Notes: generated by a model not told the origin, from the sequence alone. 10,101 nucleotides of DNA from Bacillota bacterium (GCA_009782085.1 WQUN01000189.1:1-10101); one strand, 5' to 3'. Shown: positions 1-5,782, counted from the first letter of the stretch. Program-made: numbers and translations.

Positions 1-371
1 AGATGGAAAACGGCTACAGGACGGAGGTCAACGAGCGCGGCTCCAGGCTCTCCGTCGGGCAGAGGCAGCTCATCTCCTTCGCCAGGGCCTTGCTGGCCGA
101 CCCGAGGATACTGATCCTGGACGAGGCTACCTCCAGCATCGACACCAAGACGGAGCTGATCGTGCAGGAGGGGCTGGAGCGGCTCCTGAAGGGCCGGACG
201 TCGTTCATAATCGCACACAGGCTCTCGACCATCAAGAACGCCACGCGCATCATGTACATCGACGGCGGCGCGATAATGGAGGCCGGGACGCACGACGAAC
301 TGATAGAGAAGAAGGGGTACTATTACAATTTGTATAGGTCGCAGTATACGTTTTTGGAGGATATGGCTTAG
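1..371 (+). CDS. ABC transporter ATP-binding protein, 3' end (partial)
   Basis: This is the C-terminal part of an ABC exporter ATPase whose start lies left of the window; the reading frame enters at base 3 and ends at TAG 369-371. Counting from the first methionine at base 3, the signature LSVGQ is at residues 16-20, Walker B ILILD at 36-40 with the catalytic Glu41, the D-loop SSID at 44-47 and the switch histidine in IIAHRLS at 72. The Walker A motif and any membrane domain are upstream and unseen. The LSVGQRQL signature and the IIAHRLSTI stretch are typical of the fused membrane-ATPase exporters (MsbA/LmrA/BmrCD type), so the full protein is probably a half-transporter in the cytoplasmic membrane that uses ATP to export a substrate. 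The substrate cannot be told. Its stop overlaps the truA start by one base (TAGTG), so the two are probably cotranscribed and translationally coupled. Confidence 0.93.
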   Translation, partial: MENGYRTEVNERGSRLSVGQRQLISFARALLADPRILILDEATSSIDTKTELIVQEGLERLLKGRTSFIIAHRLSTIKNATRIMYIDGGAIMEAGTHDELIEKKGYYYNLYRSQYTFLEDMA

Positions 372-1276
372 TGAGGATTCTGTTAACCCTATCCTACGAC
401 GGCTCCGCCTTCGCCGGCTGGCAGCGGCAGGAGAACGCCGTGACCGTGCAGGAAGTCCTGGAGGAAGCCCTCTCGGAGGTTTTCGGCCAGGAAGTCAAAG
501 TCACCGGCGCGAGCCGGACGGACGCGGGCGTCCACGCTTTGGGGCAAAGGGCCGCGTTCACCGTCGCGGAGACGAAAATCCCGCTGGAAAAGCTCCCGTA
601 TGTTATAAACAACGCCCTGAGCGCCGGCAAGGCGGATCGCGGACTGCCCGCCCATGCAGTCCGGAAGGCCGGAGGCGGACGCGCCGAGCCGCCCGACGTC
701 GTCGTCACCCGGGCCGAGGCCGTGCCGGAGAGCTTTCACCCGCGCTTTGACGCCGTGGAGAAGACCTACGGATATATGTATCTGTGCGCGAAGTTCCCGG
801 ACCCGCTTGTCAGAAACGCCTGGTTCTGCCCGCGCGGCCTGGACGCCGAAAAGATGGACGCCGCGGCGCGGGATTTCGCCGGCGTCCACGATTTCGCGGC
901 GTTTTGCGCCGCCGGAAGCGGGGCAAAGACGACGGTCCGGGAGATATACGAATGCCGCGTGGAAAATTTGACGGAGCGGCAAAATAACGGCGTCAGCGCG
1001 TGCCGCGATGTGAGCCCGATGCTCCTTCGCTTCGCTCGGAATGACGCCTTCGCGCTGAACCGCCGCGGAAGCGAGGGCCGCTTGCTCGCCCTTTTTGTGC
1101 GCGGGAACGGGTTTTTGTACAACATGGTGCGGATCATGGCCGGGACGCTGCTGTATGTCGGCGAGGGGAAGCTGCCGGCGGACTGCGTGCCGGGGATCAT
1201 AAAAAGCGGGGACAGGACGAAAGCCGGAATGACCGCGCCGGCGATGGGGCTTACGCTGATGGAGGTAAAATACTGA
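371..1276 (+). CDS. truA: tRNA pseudouridine(38-40) synthase TruA, with two internal extra segments
   Basis: TruA converts uridines 38-40 in the anticodon stem-loop of many tRNAs to pseudouridine. The GTG start at 371 overlaps the stop of the ABC gene. The N-terminal LSYDGSAFAGWQRQ and the catalytic motif ASRTDAGVHA, with the nucleophile Asp51, are present, as are the C-terminal RGNGFLYNMVRIMAGTLL (about 244-261) and the downstream GDRTKAGMTAPAMGL. The protein has 301 residues, while the family usually has about 245-270. The excess lies in two places: about residues 84-107, between NNAL and PDVVVTRAE, and about 200-237, between YECRVEN and LLALFVRGNGF. Both coincide with palindromic or repeated DNA (640-663 and 989-1048) and keep the frame. 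All core motifs are intact, so I take the enzyme to be active, with the inserts forming surface loops; that is inference. The gene for the SIS isomerase follows 29 bases later. Confidence 0.95.
   Translation: MRILLTLSYDGSAFAGWQRQENAVTVQEVLEEALSEVFGQEVKVTGASRTDAGVHALGQRAAFTVAETKIPLEKLPYVINNALSAGKADRGLPAHAVRKAGGGRAEPPDVVVTRAEAVPESFHPRFDAVEKTYGYMYLCAKFPDPLVRNAWFCPRGLDAEKMDAAARDFAGVHDFAAFCAAGSGAKTTVREIYECRVENLTERQNNGVSACRDVSPMLLRFARNDAFALNRRGSEGRLLALFVRGNGFLYNMVRIMAGTLLYVGEGKLPADCVPGIIKSGDRTKAGMTAPAMGLTLMEVKY
640..663. repeat. 8-bp inverted repeat inside the first extra segment of truA
   Basis: The arms CGGACTGC (640-647) and GCAGTCCG (656-663) are perfectly complementary around an 8-base loop. 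They fall inside the roughly 24-codon stretch that other TruA proteins lack, and encode part of it. A palindromic insertion kept in frame is one explanation; lineage-specific loop growth is another. There is no sequence match to the other repeat in this window. Confidence 0.5.
989..1048 (-). repeat. Dispersed short repeat, copy A, in frame inside truA
   Basis: The core at 1023-1045 (TCCTTCGCTTCGCTCGGAAT plus GAC) matches the repeat copies at 1964-1995 (20 of 23 bases) and, on the opposite strand, at 7919-7950. It is read in frame as PMLLRFARNDA in TruA, within about 37 residues that have no counterpart in ordinary TruA. The extra DNA is bounded by a perfect 7-bp inverted repeat, GGCGTCA (989-995) and TGACGCC (1042-1048). 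The strand is given relative to the copy after fusA, which is taken as plus. Confidence 0.75.
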
Positions 1277-1305
1277 ACTCTATATCAATATCGGGAGGCC
1301 AAATT

Positions 1306-1959
1306 ATGAACCGCCTTGCGCAAACCCGCCTGCACTCGTTCATCTCCAAACATCCCGACTGCGGGGCCATGCGGGAGCCGATGGCCGAGGCTTTCGAACG
1401 GCTTGCCCGTTCTTTCCGCGCCGGCGGGAAGCTCTTGGTCTGCGGGAACGGCGGAAGCGCGGCGGACGGCGGGCATATCGCGGGGGAGCTTATGAAGAGC
1501 TTCCTGCTCCCGCGGGAAATGCCGGAGGGCTTGCGCCGAAAGTTCCTGGCGGAGGCGGGCGCTGACGGCGAATACCTGGCCGGCAAACTGGAGGGCGCGC
1601 TGCCCGTCATATCCCTGGCGGAGCACACGGCGCTCATGACGGCCGTCGCGAACGACACCGCCGGGGACATGATCTTCGCCCAGCAGGTCTACGGCTACGC
1701 AAGGCCGGAGGACTGTTTCTGGGGGATCAGCACGTCCGGGAACTCCGCCGACGTGGTCTACGCCGCGCTGACCGCGAAGGCAATGGGCCTCGGCACGATC
1801 GGGATGACTGGCAAAGCGGGCGGGCGGCTGAAAGACGTCTGCGGCGTGACCATATGCGCCCCGGCTGAGACGACGGCGGAGGCGCAGGAGTATCACATCG
1901 CGGTATACCATACGCTCTGCATGATGCTGGAGGAGGAGTTTTTCGGAGAGGATCGGTAA
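1306..1959 (+). CDS. GmhA-like phosphoheptose isomerase (SIS domain)
   Basis: This is a 217-residue SIS-domain protein of the GmhA/DiaA group, which in GmhA converts sedoheptulose 7-phosphate to D-glycero-D-manno-heptose 7-phosphate. Visible family features are the sugar-phosphate loop CGNGGSAADGGH (46-57), Glu61 and His197, equivalent to the E. coli GmhA catalytic Glu65 and His180, the loop GISTSGNSADV (140-150), TGKAGGRL (168-175) and a C-terminal helix QEYHIAVYHTLCMMLEEEF. Compared with the 192-residue E. coli enzyme it has an extra segment of about 30 residues (67-99). I recall similar segments in other Firmicutes SIS proteins, so this is probably a subfamily trait. The start ATG 1306 has GGGAGG at 1293-1298. 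No other heptose-pathway gene is visible, so the true substrate is uncertain; DiaA-type or another sugar-phosphate role is possible. Confidence 0.85.
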   Translation: MNRLAQTRLHSFISKHPDCGAMREPMAEAFERLARSFRAGGKLLVCGNGGSAADGGHIAGELMKSFLLPREMPEGLRRKFLAEAGADGEYLAGKLEGALPVISLAEHTALMTAVANDTAGDMIFAQQVYGYARPEDCFWGISTSGNSADVVYAALTAKAMGLGTIGMTGKAGGRLKDVCGVTICAPAETTAEAQEYHIAVYHTLCMMLEEEFFGEDR

Positions 1960-1963
1960 GGAT

Positions 1964-1995
1964 AAGATCCTTCGCTGCGCTCAGGATGACAAGGC
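1964..1995 (-). repeat. Dispersed short repeat, copy B, just after the gmhA-like gene
   Basis: This copy begins 5 bases after the TAA stop at 1957-1959. It is 31/32 identical to the reverse complement of 7919-7950; the one difference is G in place of T in the middle of TTCGCTGCGC. It lies between two convergent genes. The short arms AGATCCT/AGGAT could pair weakly in RNA. Confidence 0.85.
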
Positions 1996-2017
1996 ATAAT
2001 TGGACAAGGCATAATTG
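1988..2017. repeat. Exact 15-bp tandem duplication
   Basis: GACAAGGCATAATTG occurs twice back to back, at 1988-2002 and 2003-2017. The first seven bases of the unit are the outer end of dispersed repeat copy B, so the duplication arose at the edge of that element, for example by replication slippage. Confidence 0.9.
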
Positions 2018-2021
2018 CCTT
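2006..2021. terminator. Small hairpin between convergent genes, possible weak bidirectional terminator
   Basis: AAGGCA (2006-2011) and TGCCTT (2016-2021) form a 6-bp stem with a 4-base loop, between the ends of the gmhA-like gene and the minus-strand protease gene. The stem is short and the T tract on either side is poor, so termination is only a possibility. Confidence 0.25.
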
Positions 2022-2034
2022 TACATTGGATAAC

Positions 2035-3228
2035 CTATCTCCCCAGCTTCCCGTTCACGACCTCCACGGCCTTTTGGAGCTGCACGTCCTCCTCCGGCGT
2101 GAGGCTCGGTATCCGCAGCGACAAATCCGCGTCCATGTCCACGACGTAGTCCGGGATGATCCCCTCGCCCTGGATGCAGACGCCGTTGGGCGTGTAATAT
2201 TTGGCGATCGTCACCTTCACGGCGCTGCCGTCGGAAAGAGTGTAGAGGTTCTGGACTATGCCCTTGCCGAAGGTCTTTGTGCCGACGAGGGCCCCGACGC
2301 CGTAGTCCTTGACGGCGCCGCTTAAGACCTCGGAGGCGCTGGCGCTGTTGCCGTTCACGAGCACGGCCAGCGGCATGTCTATCGCGTTCCCGCTGGAGTA
2401 TTTATAGTCCTTGTTGCCGCTCTTGTCCTCCGTGTACGTGATCACGCCCTTGGGCACGAGGGTGTCCGTGATTTGGCAGACCACGTCCAGGAGCCCGCCG
2501 GGGTTGTTCCGAAGGTCTATGACGAGCCCCTTCATGTTTTGCTTTTTCAGATCGCTGAGCGCGTTCTGATACTGCGCCGTGGTCACGCGGTCAAAGGCCG
2601 TCAGCCTGATGTAGCCTATCCGATTGTCCAGCATTTTATAGGAAACCGTGGGTATGTCTATCTTCGCCCGCGTCAGGGTCACGTCGAAGGTCCGCCCCGC
2701 CGACGCGCGGGAGATAGTGAGCGTGACCTTGCTGCCGGGCGCCCCCTTTGTCAGGGAGGTCACGTCCGAGAGGCTCGAGGCGGACACGTCGATGCCGTCG
2801 ACCTTGAGTATCTTGTCGCCGGGAATAAGCCCCGCCTCGGCGCTGGGCGAGCCCTCGTAGGGCAATACGATCGTCACCTTGCCGTCGTCCGGGTCCACGG
2901 AGACTACGGCTCCGATGCCGGCGTAGCTGCCCTCGGTCTGCTGCATGAAACTCTCGAGGGAGGTTTTGTCAAAATAGGCCGAATAGGGGTCGCCGATGCC
3001 GGCGACGAGGCCCCTGTACATGTCCTCCCTCAGTTCGTCCTTATTGAAATCGTTGATGGAGTGCCGGTCCAGAACCGAGTATATCTCCGAGAGCTTCGCG
3101 TTGACGTCCATCGGCGCGGAGGTGTACCTGCTCCAGACGATCCTGAAAACGCCGTACCCGGAATAGATCGCGAGCGTCAAAAGCAGCATGCACGCGGCCC
3201 CGGTGAAAAAAGCCTTTCTGTTGTCCAT
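2035..3228 (-). CDS. S41 family C-terminal processing protease (CtpA/CtpB type)
   Basis: This is a 397-residue serine protease with an N-terminal membrane anchor (about residues 7-30, AFFTGAACMLLLTLAIYSGY), so its body lies outside the membrane. After a helical linker comes a PDZ domain (about 95-180; GIGAVVS, GSPSAEAGLIPGDKILKVDGIDV), which in this family binds the C-terminus of substrates. The peptidase domain (about 185-365) follows, with LRNNPGGLL (239-247), VNGNSASASE and GTKTFGKGIVQ. Ser297, Lys322 and Gln326 have exactly the spacing of the B. subtilis CtpB triad, Ser309-Lys334-Gln338. Length and motifs are intact. The ATG at 3228 has GGAGG 11 bases upstream. The gene lies 91 bases downstream of the deoR-like gene on the same strand and has its own possible -10 box. 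In Bacillus such proteases act in sporulation signalling; whether this one does is unknown. Confidence 0.93.
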   Translation of the reverse strand: MDNRKAFFTGAACMLLLTLAIYSGYGVFRIVWSRYTSAPMDVNAKLSEIYSVLDRHSINDFNKDELREDMYRGLVAGIGDPYSAYFDKTSLESFMQQTEGSYAGIGAVVSVDPDDGKVTIVLPYEGSPSAEAGLIPGDKILKVDGIDVSASSLSDVTSLTKGAPGSKVTLTISRASAGRTFDVTLTRAKIDIPTVSYKMLDNRIGYIRLTAFDRVTTAQYQNALSDLKKQNMKGLVIDLRNNPGGLLDVVCQITDTLVPKGVITYTEDKSGNKDYKYSSGNAIDMPLAVLVNGNSASASEVLSGAVKDYGVGALVGTKTFGKGIVQNLYTLSDGSAVKVTIAKYYTPNGVCIQGEGIIPDYVVDMDADLSLRIPSLTPEEDVQLQKAVEVVNGKLGR

Positions 3229-3266
3229 CCGATTACCAGCCTCCGATGTTTCCCGCCCTGCTTTTC

Positions 3267-3272
3267 ATTATA
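3267..3272 (-). promoter_or_regulatory. Possible -10 box for the S41 protease gene
   Basis: The minus strand reads TATAAT at 3272-3267, 38 bases before the protease ATG. No convincing -35 hexamer lies 16-18 bases upstream. Just upstream is an imperfect hairpin, TTCCG-TCGG-CGGAA (minus strand), which might belong to the end of the regulator transcript. Confidence 0.35.
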
Positions 3273-3319
3273 TTTCCGCCGACGGAATATATGCCCATTG
3301 CGTAAACGGAGCAATCCGA

Positions 3320-4078
3320 TCAATACCTTACCTTGACGTCGTTTTGCTCAAAAAACTCCGTCCACGCCTCGTCCGGCGCCGCGTTAGTCAGGACGGTGCC
3401 GACGCGGGCCATGTCCGTCAGCCGCACGAAGGAGACCTTGTCGAACTTGCTCAGGTCGGCGGCCAGAATCACTTCCCCGGCGGAGTCCATCATGGCCTTC
3501 TTGACCTCCGCCTCCGCCTGGGCGGACTCGGTCACGCCGCGCTCCCGGCTCAGGCCCTTGCAGGAGATTATAGCCTTGTCGGCGTTGTACCGGCGGATCA
3601 GGGCCTCGGCGTCCGCGCCGCAGAGGGAGTACGACGCCTCCCGGAGGCAGCCGCCGGTGGAGATGATGCGGGAATCCCTGGCGTCGGCGTATTCCATCAG
3701 CATTTCCACGGAATTCGTGATGATCGTGACCCTTCGCGTCTGCCTCAGCCGCCTGCCGATCATCAGCGCCGTGGAGGACGAGTCCATCATCAGCGCCTCC
3801 CCGTCCGCGACTAGCTCCGCCGCCAGCTCCGCTATGCGCGACTTCGCCTCGGCGTTCGTCTTTTCGCGCACGCGCATCGGCAGGTCGCTCACCATCGCCT
3901 GGGCGTAAACCGCGCCGCCGTAGGTTTTTTTGGCGAAGCCGCGCTTCTCGAGCTCCTCGAGGTCGCGGCGGATCGTTTCCTCCGTGACGCCGTAGAGACG
4001 GCTCATCTCCGAGACAATCACGCTCTGGTTGGTCTGCAAAAGGGTCAGGATTTCGTTCCTGCGGGCTATGGCGAGCAT
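3320..4078 (-). CDS. DeoR-family transcriptional regulator
   Basis: This is a 252-residue regulator with the usual layout: an N-terminal winged helix-turn-helix (about 5-58; IVSEMSRLYGVTEETIRRDLEELEKRGF followed by KTYGGAVY) and a C-terminal DeoRC sensor domain that in this family binds a sugar phosphate. The sensor motifs MDSSSTA (in place of the common DSGTT), IISTGG, ISCKGLSRERGVTES and ILAADLSKF are visible. The ATG at 4078 has GGAGG seven bases upstream and lies 13 bases inside the upstream acetyltransferase gene, so the two are translationally coupled. Its target is not evident: no sugar kinase or transporter adjoins on its strand. The palindrome at 4592-4604 in the promoter of its own transcript is a candidate operator. 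Many members repress sugar catabolism genes; assigning that role here is inference. Confidence 0.93.
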   Translation of the reverse strand: MLAIARRNEILTLLQTNQSVIVSEMSRLYGVTEETIRRDLEELEKRGFAKKTYGGAVYAQAMVSDLPMRVREKTNAEAKSRIAELAAELVADGEALMMDSSSTALMIGRRLRQTRRVTIITNSVEMLMEYADARDSRIISTGGCLREASYSLCGADAEALIRRYNADKAIISCKGLSRERGVTESAQAEAEVKKAMMDSAGEVILAADLSKFDKVSFVRLTDMARVGTVLTNAAPDEAWTEFFEQNDVKVRY

Positions 4079-4554
4079 GACAGAGCCTCCTTGCGTTGCC
4101 CATATTTCTCCAGAAAAATCAGGTTCACTTTCTCGTTCAGCGGTTCGCGCTTAAATTCCTTATAGCCGTTTTTTGTGTAAAGCGACAGGTTCCTGCCGCT
4201 CTTGTCACTTGTGTACAGCTCATATCTCGCGTCCGGATAAAGGCTCTCGATTTCAAGCAGCAACGCCGTGCCGATCCCCCGGTTCTGCCGGGCCGGATCC
4301 ACAAAGAGCCTGCCGATACACAGCGTGCCTCCGGAAAGGCGGCCCCTGACCGACCCGACGATCACCCGTGGATTTGCCTCGTCGACGGCTTTCAGTATCA
4401 CGCCGTTCTCATAGTCGCCCAGAATCCCCTCAAAGGTCTGCGTCAGCGGGGGTATCGTAAAATCGCTGACCAGCAGCGCCTCGCTTTGGTACGCGAGCTT
4501 CTGCAGGGCCAGGATCGCCGGCAGATCTGCCGTTTCGGCTTTGATGACCGTCAT
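4066..4554 (-). CDS. GNAT family N-acetyltransferase
   Basis: This is a 162-residue protein that fills a single GNAT domain, transferring an acetyl group from acetyl-CoA to an amine. The acetyl-CoA binding loop is visible at LFVDPARQNRGIGTALL (83-99), with the Q-x-x-G-x-G pattern at 90-95. It is followed by YELYTSDKSGRNLSLYTKNGYKEFKRE, the usual strand and helix that end the fold. I chose ATG 4554 because GGAGG (4567-4563) lies eight bases upstream. The frame is open to an ATG at 4716, but that extension would run across both promoters and into rpsL, and its residues do not look like GNAT sequence. The gene overlaps the DeoR-type gene by 13 bases, so the pair is probably cotranscribed from the promoter at 4592-4619. 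The substrate is unknown; it could be a small molecule, a peptide or a protein N-terminus. Confidence 0.88.
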   Translation of the reverse strand: MTVIKAETADLPAILALQKLAYQSEALLVSDFTIPPLTQTFEGILGDYENGVILKAVDEANPRVIVGSVRGRLSGGTLCIGRLFVDPARQNRGIGTALLLEIESLYPDARYELYTSDKSGRNLSLYTKNGYKEFKREPLNEKVNLIFLEKYGQRKEALSCSP

Positions 4555-4562
4555 ATGTCCAT

Positions 4563-4567
4563 CCTCC
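4563..4567 (-). promoter_or_regulatory. Ribosome binding site that fixes the GNAT start
   Basis: GGAGG on the minus strand, eight bases before ATG 4554. No similar site lies before the upstream in-frame ATG at 4716, so the short form of the protein is preferred. Confidence 0.8.
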
Positions 4568-4591
4568 GATGGTATTCTGGCGAACACATAC

Positions 4592-4604
4592 ATGATACTA
4601 TCAT
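4592..4604. promoter_or_regulatory. 13-bp palindrome over the GNAT-deoR -10 box, candidate operator
   Basis: ATGATA (4592-4597) and TATCAT (4599-4604) form a perfect inverted repeat around one central base. It covers the -10 box of the minus-strand promoter, so a bound dimer would block that transcript. The DeoR-family protein encoded by the same transcript is the obvious candidate to bind; this is inference. Confidence 0.5.
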
Positions 4605-4619
4605 TTGAGTGCAAGTCAA
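4592..4619 (-). promoter_or_regulatory. Promoter of the GNAT-deoR transcript
   Basis: On the minus strand, TTGACT (4619-4614) and TATCAT (4597-4592) are separated by 16 bases, a fair sigma-A promoter. Its -35 box lies four bases from the -35 box of the rpsL promoter on the other strand. Confidence 0.6.
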
Positions 4620-4623
4620 GCTC

Positions 4624-4652
4624 TTGACATTTTATCAGACAGGTGCTAAAAT
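4624..4652 (+). promoter_or_regulatory. Strong sigma-A promoter of the rpsL operon
   Basis: TTGACA (4624-4629), a 17-base spacer and TAAAAT (4647-4652): a perfect -35 and a 5/6 match to the -10. It lies 54 bases before the rpsL ATG, as expected for a highly expressed ribosomal operon. Confidence 0.88.
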
Positions 4653-4706
4653 CACTCGGCGTGTGAAAACATACGCATATCAGGCAGATTTTAAGGAGGT
4701 GTATGA

Positions 4707-5120
4707 ATGCCGACATTTAATCAGCTGGTCAGAAGCGAGCGGAAATCGGCGAAGAGAAAGTCCACGGCTCCGGCCTTGCTGCGCGGGCTCAACACTCTGC
4801 ACGGCCGTCCGACGGACGCGTCCAGCCCCCAGAAGCGCGGCGTGTGCACGTCGGTCAAGACCACGACGCCCAAGAAGCCCAACTCCGCGCTCCGGAAGAT
4901 CGCGAGGGTCCGCCTCTCGAACACCATGGAGGTCACCTGCTACATCCCGGGCGAGGGTCACAATTTGCAGGAGCACAGCGTCGTCCTGATAAGGGGCGGA
5001 AGGGTCAGGGACGTTCCCGGCGTGCGCTACCACATCATCCGCGGCACGCTCGACGCGGCCGGCGTGGCCAAGCGCAAGCAGGCCCGCTCCAAGTACGGCG
5101 CGAAACGGGCGAAAAAGTAG
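4707..5120 (+). CDS. rpsL: 30S ribosomal protein S12
   Basis: S12 sits at the decoding centre of the small subunit and influences accuracy and streptomycin binding. The 137-residue sequence shows the long Gram-positive form with LLRGLNTLHGRPTDASSPQKRGVC near the N-terminus, then TTTPKKPNSALRK (52-64), EGHNLQEHSVVLIRGG (83-98) and a basic tail ending GAKRAKK. Lys56 corresponds to E. coli Lys43 and is unchanged. Arg101 stands where E. coli and M. tuberculosis have Lys88, and Asp102 is the residue methylthiolated in E. coli (Asp89). K88R is a known streptomycin-resistance change, so this S12 may confer natural resistance. The ATG at 4707 has a full AAGGAGGT (4693-4700) six bases upstream; the nearby ATG at 4703 is out of frame. 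It is the first gene of the rpsL-rpsG-fusA cluster. Confidence 0.98.
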   Translation: MPTFNQLVRSERKSAKRKSTAPALLRGLNTLHGRPTDASSPQKRGVCTSVKTTTPKKPNSALRKIARVRLSNTMEVTCYIPGEGHNLQEHSVVLIRGGRVRDVPGVRYHIIRGTLDAAGVAKRKQARSKYGAKRAKK

Positions 5121-5183
5121 TTTTTTAAGAATTTGCAAAAACCCGGTTCCAATATCTGCCTGTATCATAGAATAATGATTAGC

Positions 5184-5215
5184 GGCGGGGTTGCTCCCGT
5201 CTTTTCTTTTCTTTT
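5184..5215 (+). terminator. Hairpin and pyrimidine tract between rpsL and rpsG: possible attenuator
   Basis: GGCGGGG (5184-5190) can pair with TTCCCGTC-like bases at 5195-5201 (TCCCGTC) through seven pairs, two of them G-T, around a 4-base loop. A T-rich run follows (CTTTTCTTTTCTTTT, 5201-5215). This resembles an intrinsic terminator and could allow partial read-through, lowering rpsG-fusA relative to rpsL. In E. coli the rpsL-rpsG gap is the S7 autoregulation site, so an RNA structure for S7 binding is an alternative. The 172-base gap holds no good second promoter. Confidence 0.4.
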
Positions 5216-5292
5216 ACAGGCGCGGACGTGCCGAAACAAAATGGCGCACGAGTACCGTTGATAAAATTATCGTGATTTAGGAGGGAAGTATC

Positions 5293-5763
5293 GTGCCACG
5301 CAAAGGACATGTGGTTAAAAGGGAAATTCTGGCCGACCCGATCTACAAGAGCAGGCTCGTGTCAAAGTTAATCAACTCCATCATGCTCGACGGCAAGAAG
5401 GGCGTCGCGCAGAAGATCGTCTACGGCGCTTTCGAGCAGGTCTCCGGCAAAAAGGGGACGCCGGCGCTGGAGTGCTTCGAGGACGCGCTCAACAACATCA
5501 TGCCCGTGCTGGAAGTCAAAGCGAGGCGCGTCGGCGGCGCGACGTACCAGGTCCCGGTGGAAATCAGCCCGGAACGCCGCCAGGCGCTGGGCCTGCGGTG
5601 GCTGGTGAACTATTCCCGCAGGCGCGGGGAAAAGACGATGGTGGACCGCCTCGCCAACGAGATAATGGACGCGATGGCGAACACGGGCGGCGCGGTCAAG
5701 AAAAAAGAGGAGACGCATAAGATGGCGGAGGCCAACAGGGCGTTTTCGCACTATAAGTTCTAG
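5293..5763 (+). CDS. rpsG: 30S ribosomal protein S7
   Basis: S7 starts assembly of the 30S head by binding the 3' domain of 16S rRNA and contacts E-site tRNA. At 156 residues it has the standard length. It begins MPRKGHVVKREILADPIY and contains the conserved LINSIMLDGKKGVAQKIVYGAF (about 26-47), the rRNA-binding ARRVGGATYQVPVEI (77-91), RRQALGLRWLVNYSRRRGEKTM and the C-terminal KKKEETHKMAEANRAFSHYKF. The GTG at 5293 is supported by AGGAGG at 5279-5284, eight bases away. It lies 172 bases after rpsL and 58 bases before fusA on the same strand. Confidence 0.98.
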   Translation: MPRKGHVVKREILADPIYKSRLVSKLINSIMLDGKKGVAQKIVYGAFEQVSGKKGTPALECFEDALNNIMPVLEVKARRVGGATYQVPVEISPERRQALGLRWLVNYSRRRGEKTMVDRLANEIMDAMANTGGAVKKKEETHKMAEANRAFSHYKF

Positions 5764-5782
5764 TTTTCGCAATATTGCGCAG

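Noticed and set aside
1009..1050. A possible frameshift or gene break in truA at the repeat insertion
   Set aside because: The frame continues unbroken into RGNGFLYNMVRI and the C-terminal motifs, so the gene is intact.
4555..4716. An upstream in-frame extension of the GNAT gene, beginning at ATG 4716 on the minus strand
   Set aside because: The extension crosses both promoters and enters rpsL, has no ribosome binding site, and its residues do not resemble GNAT sequence; ATG 4554 has a well-spaced GGAGG.
5213..5242. A second promoter for rpsG (TTTACA, 18 bases, CAAAAT)
   Set aside because: The -10 hexamer lacks the conserved first T and the match is too weak to call.
5260..5271. The short palindrome GATAAAATTATC before rpsG
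   Set aside because: It is AT-rich, short and has no T tract or partner site; chance is a sufficient explanation.
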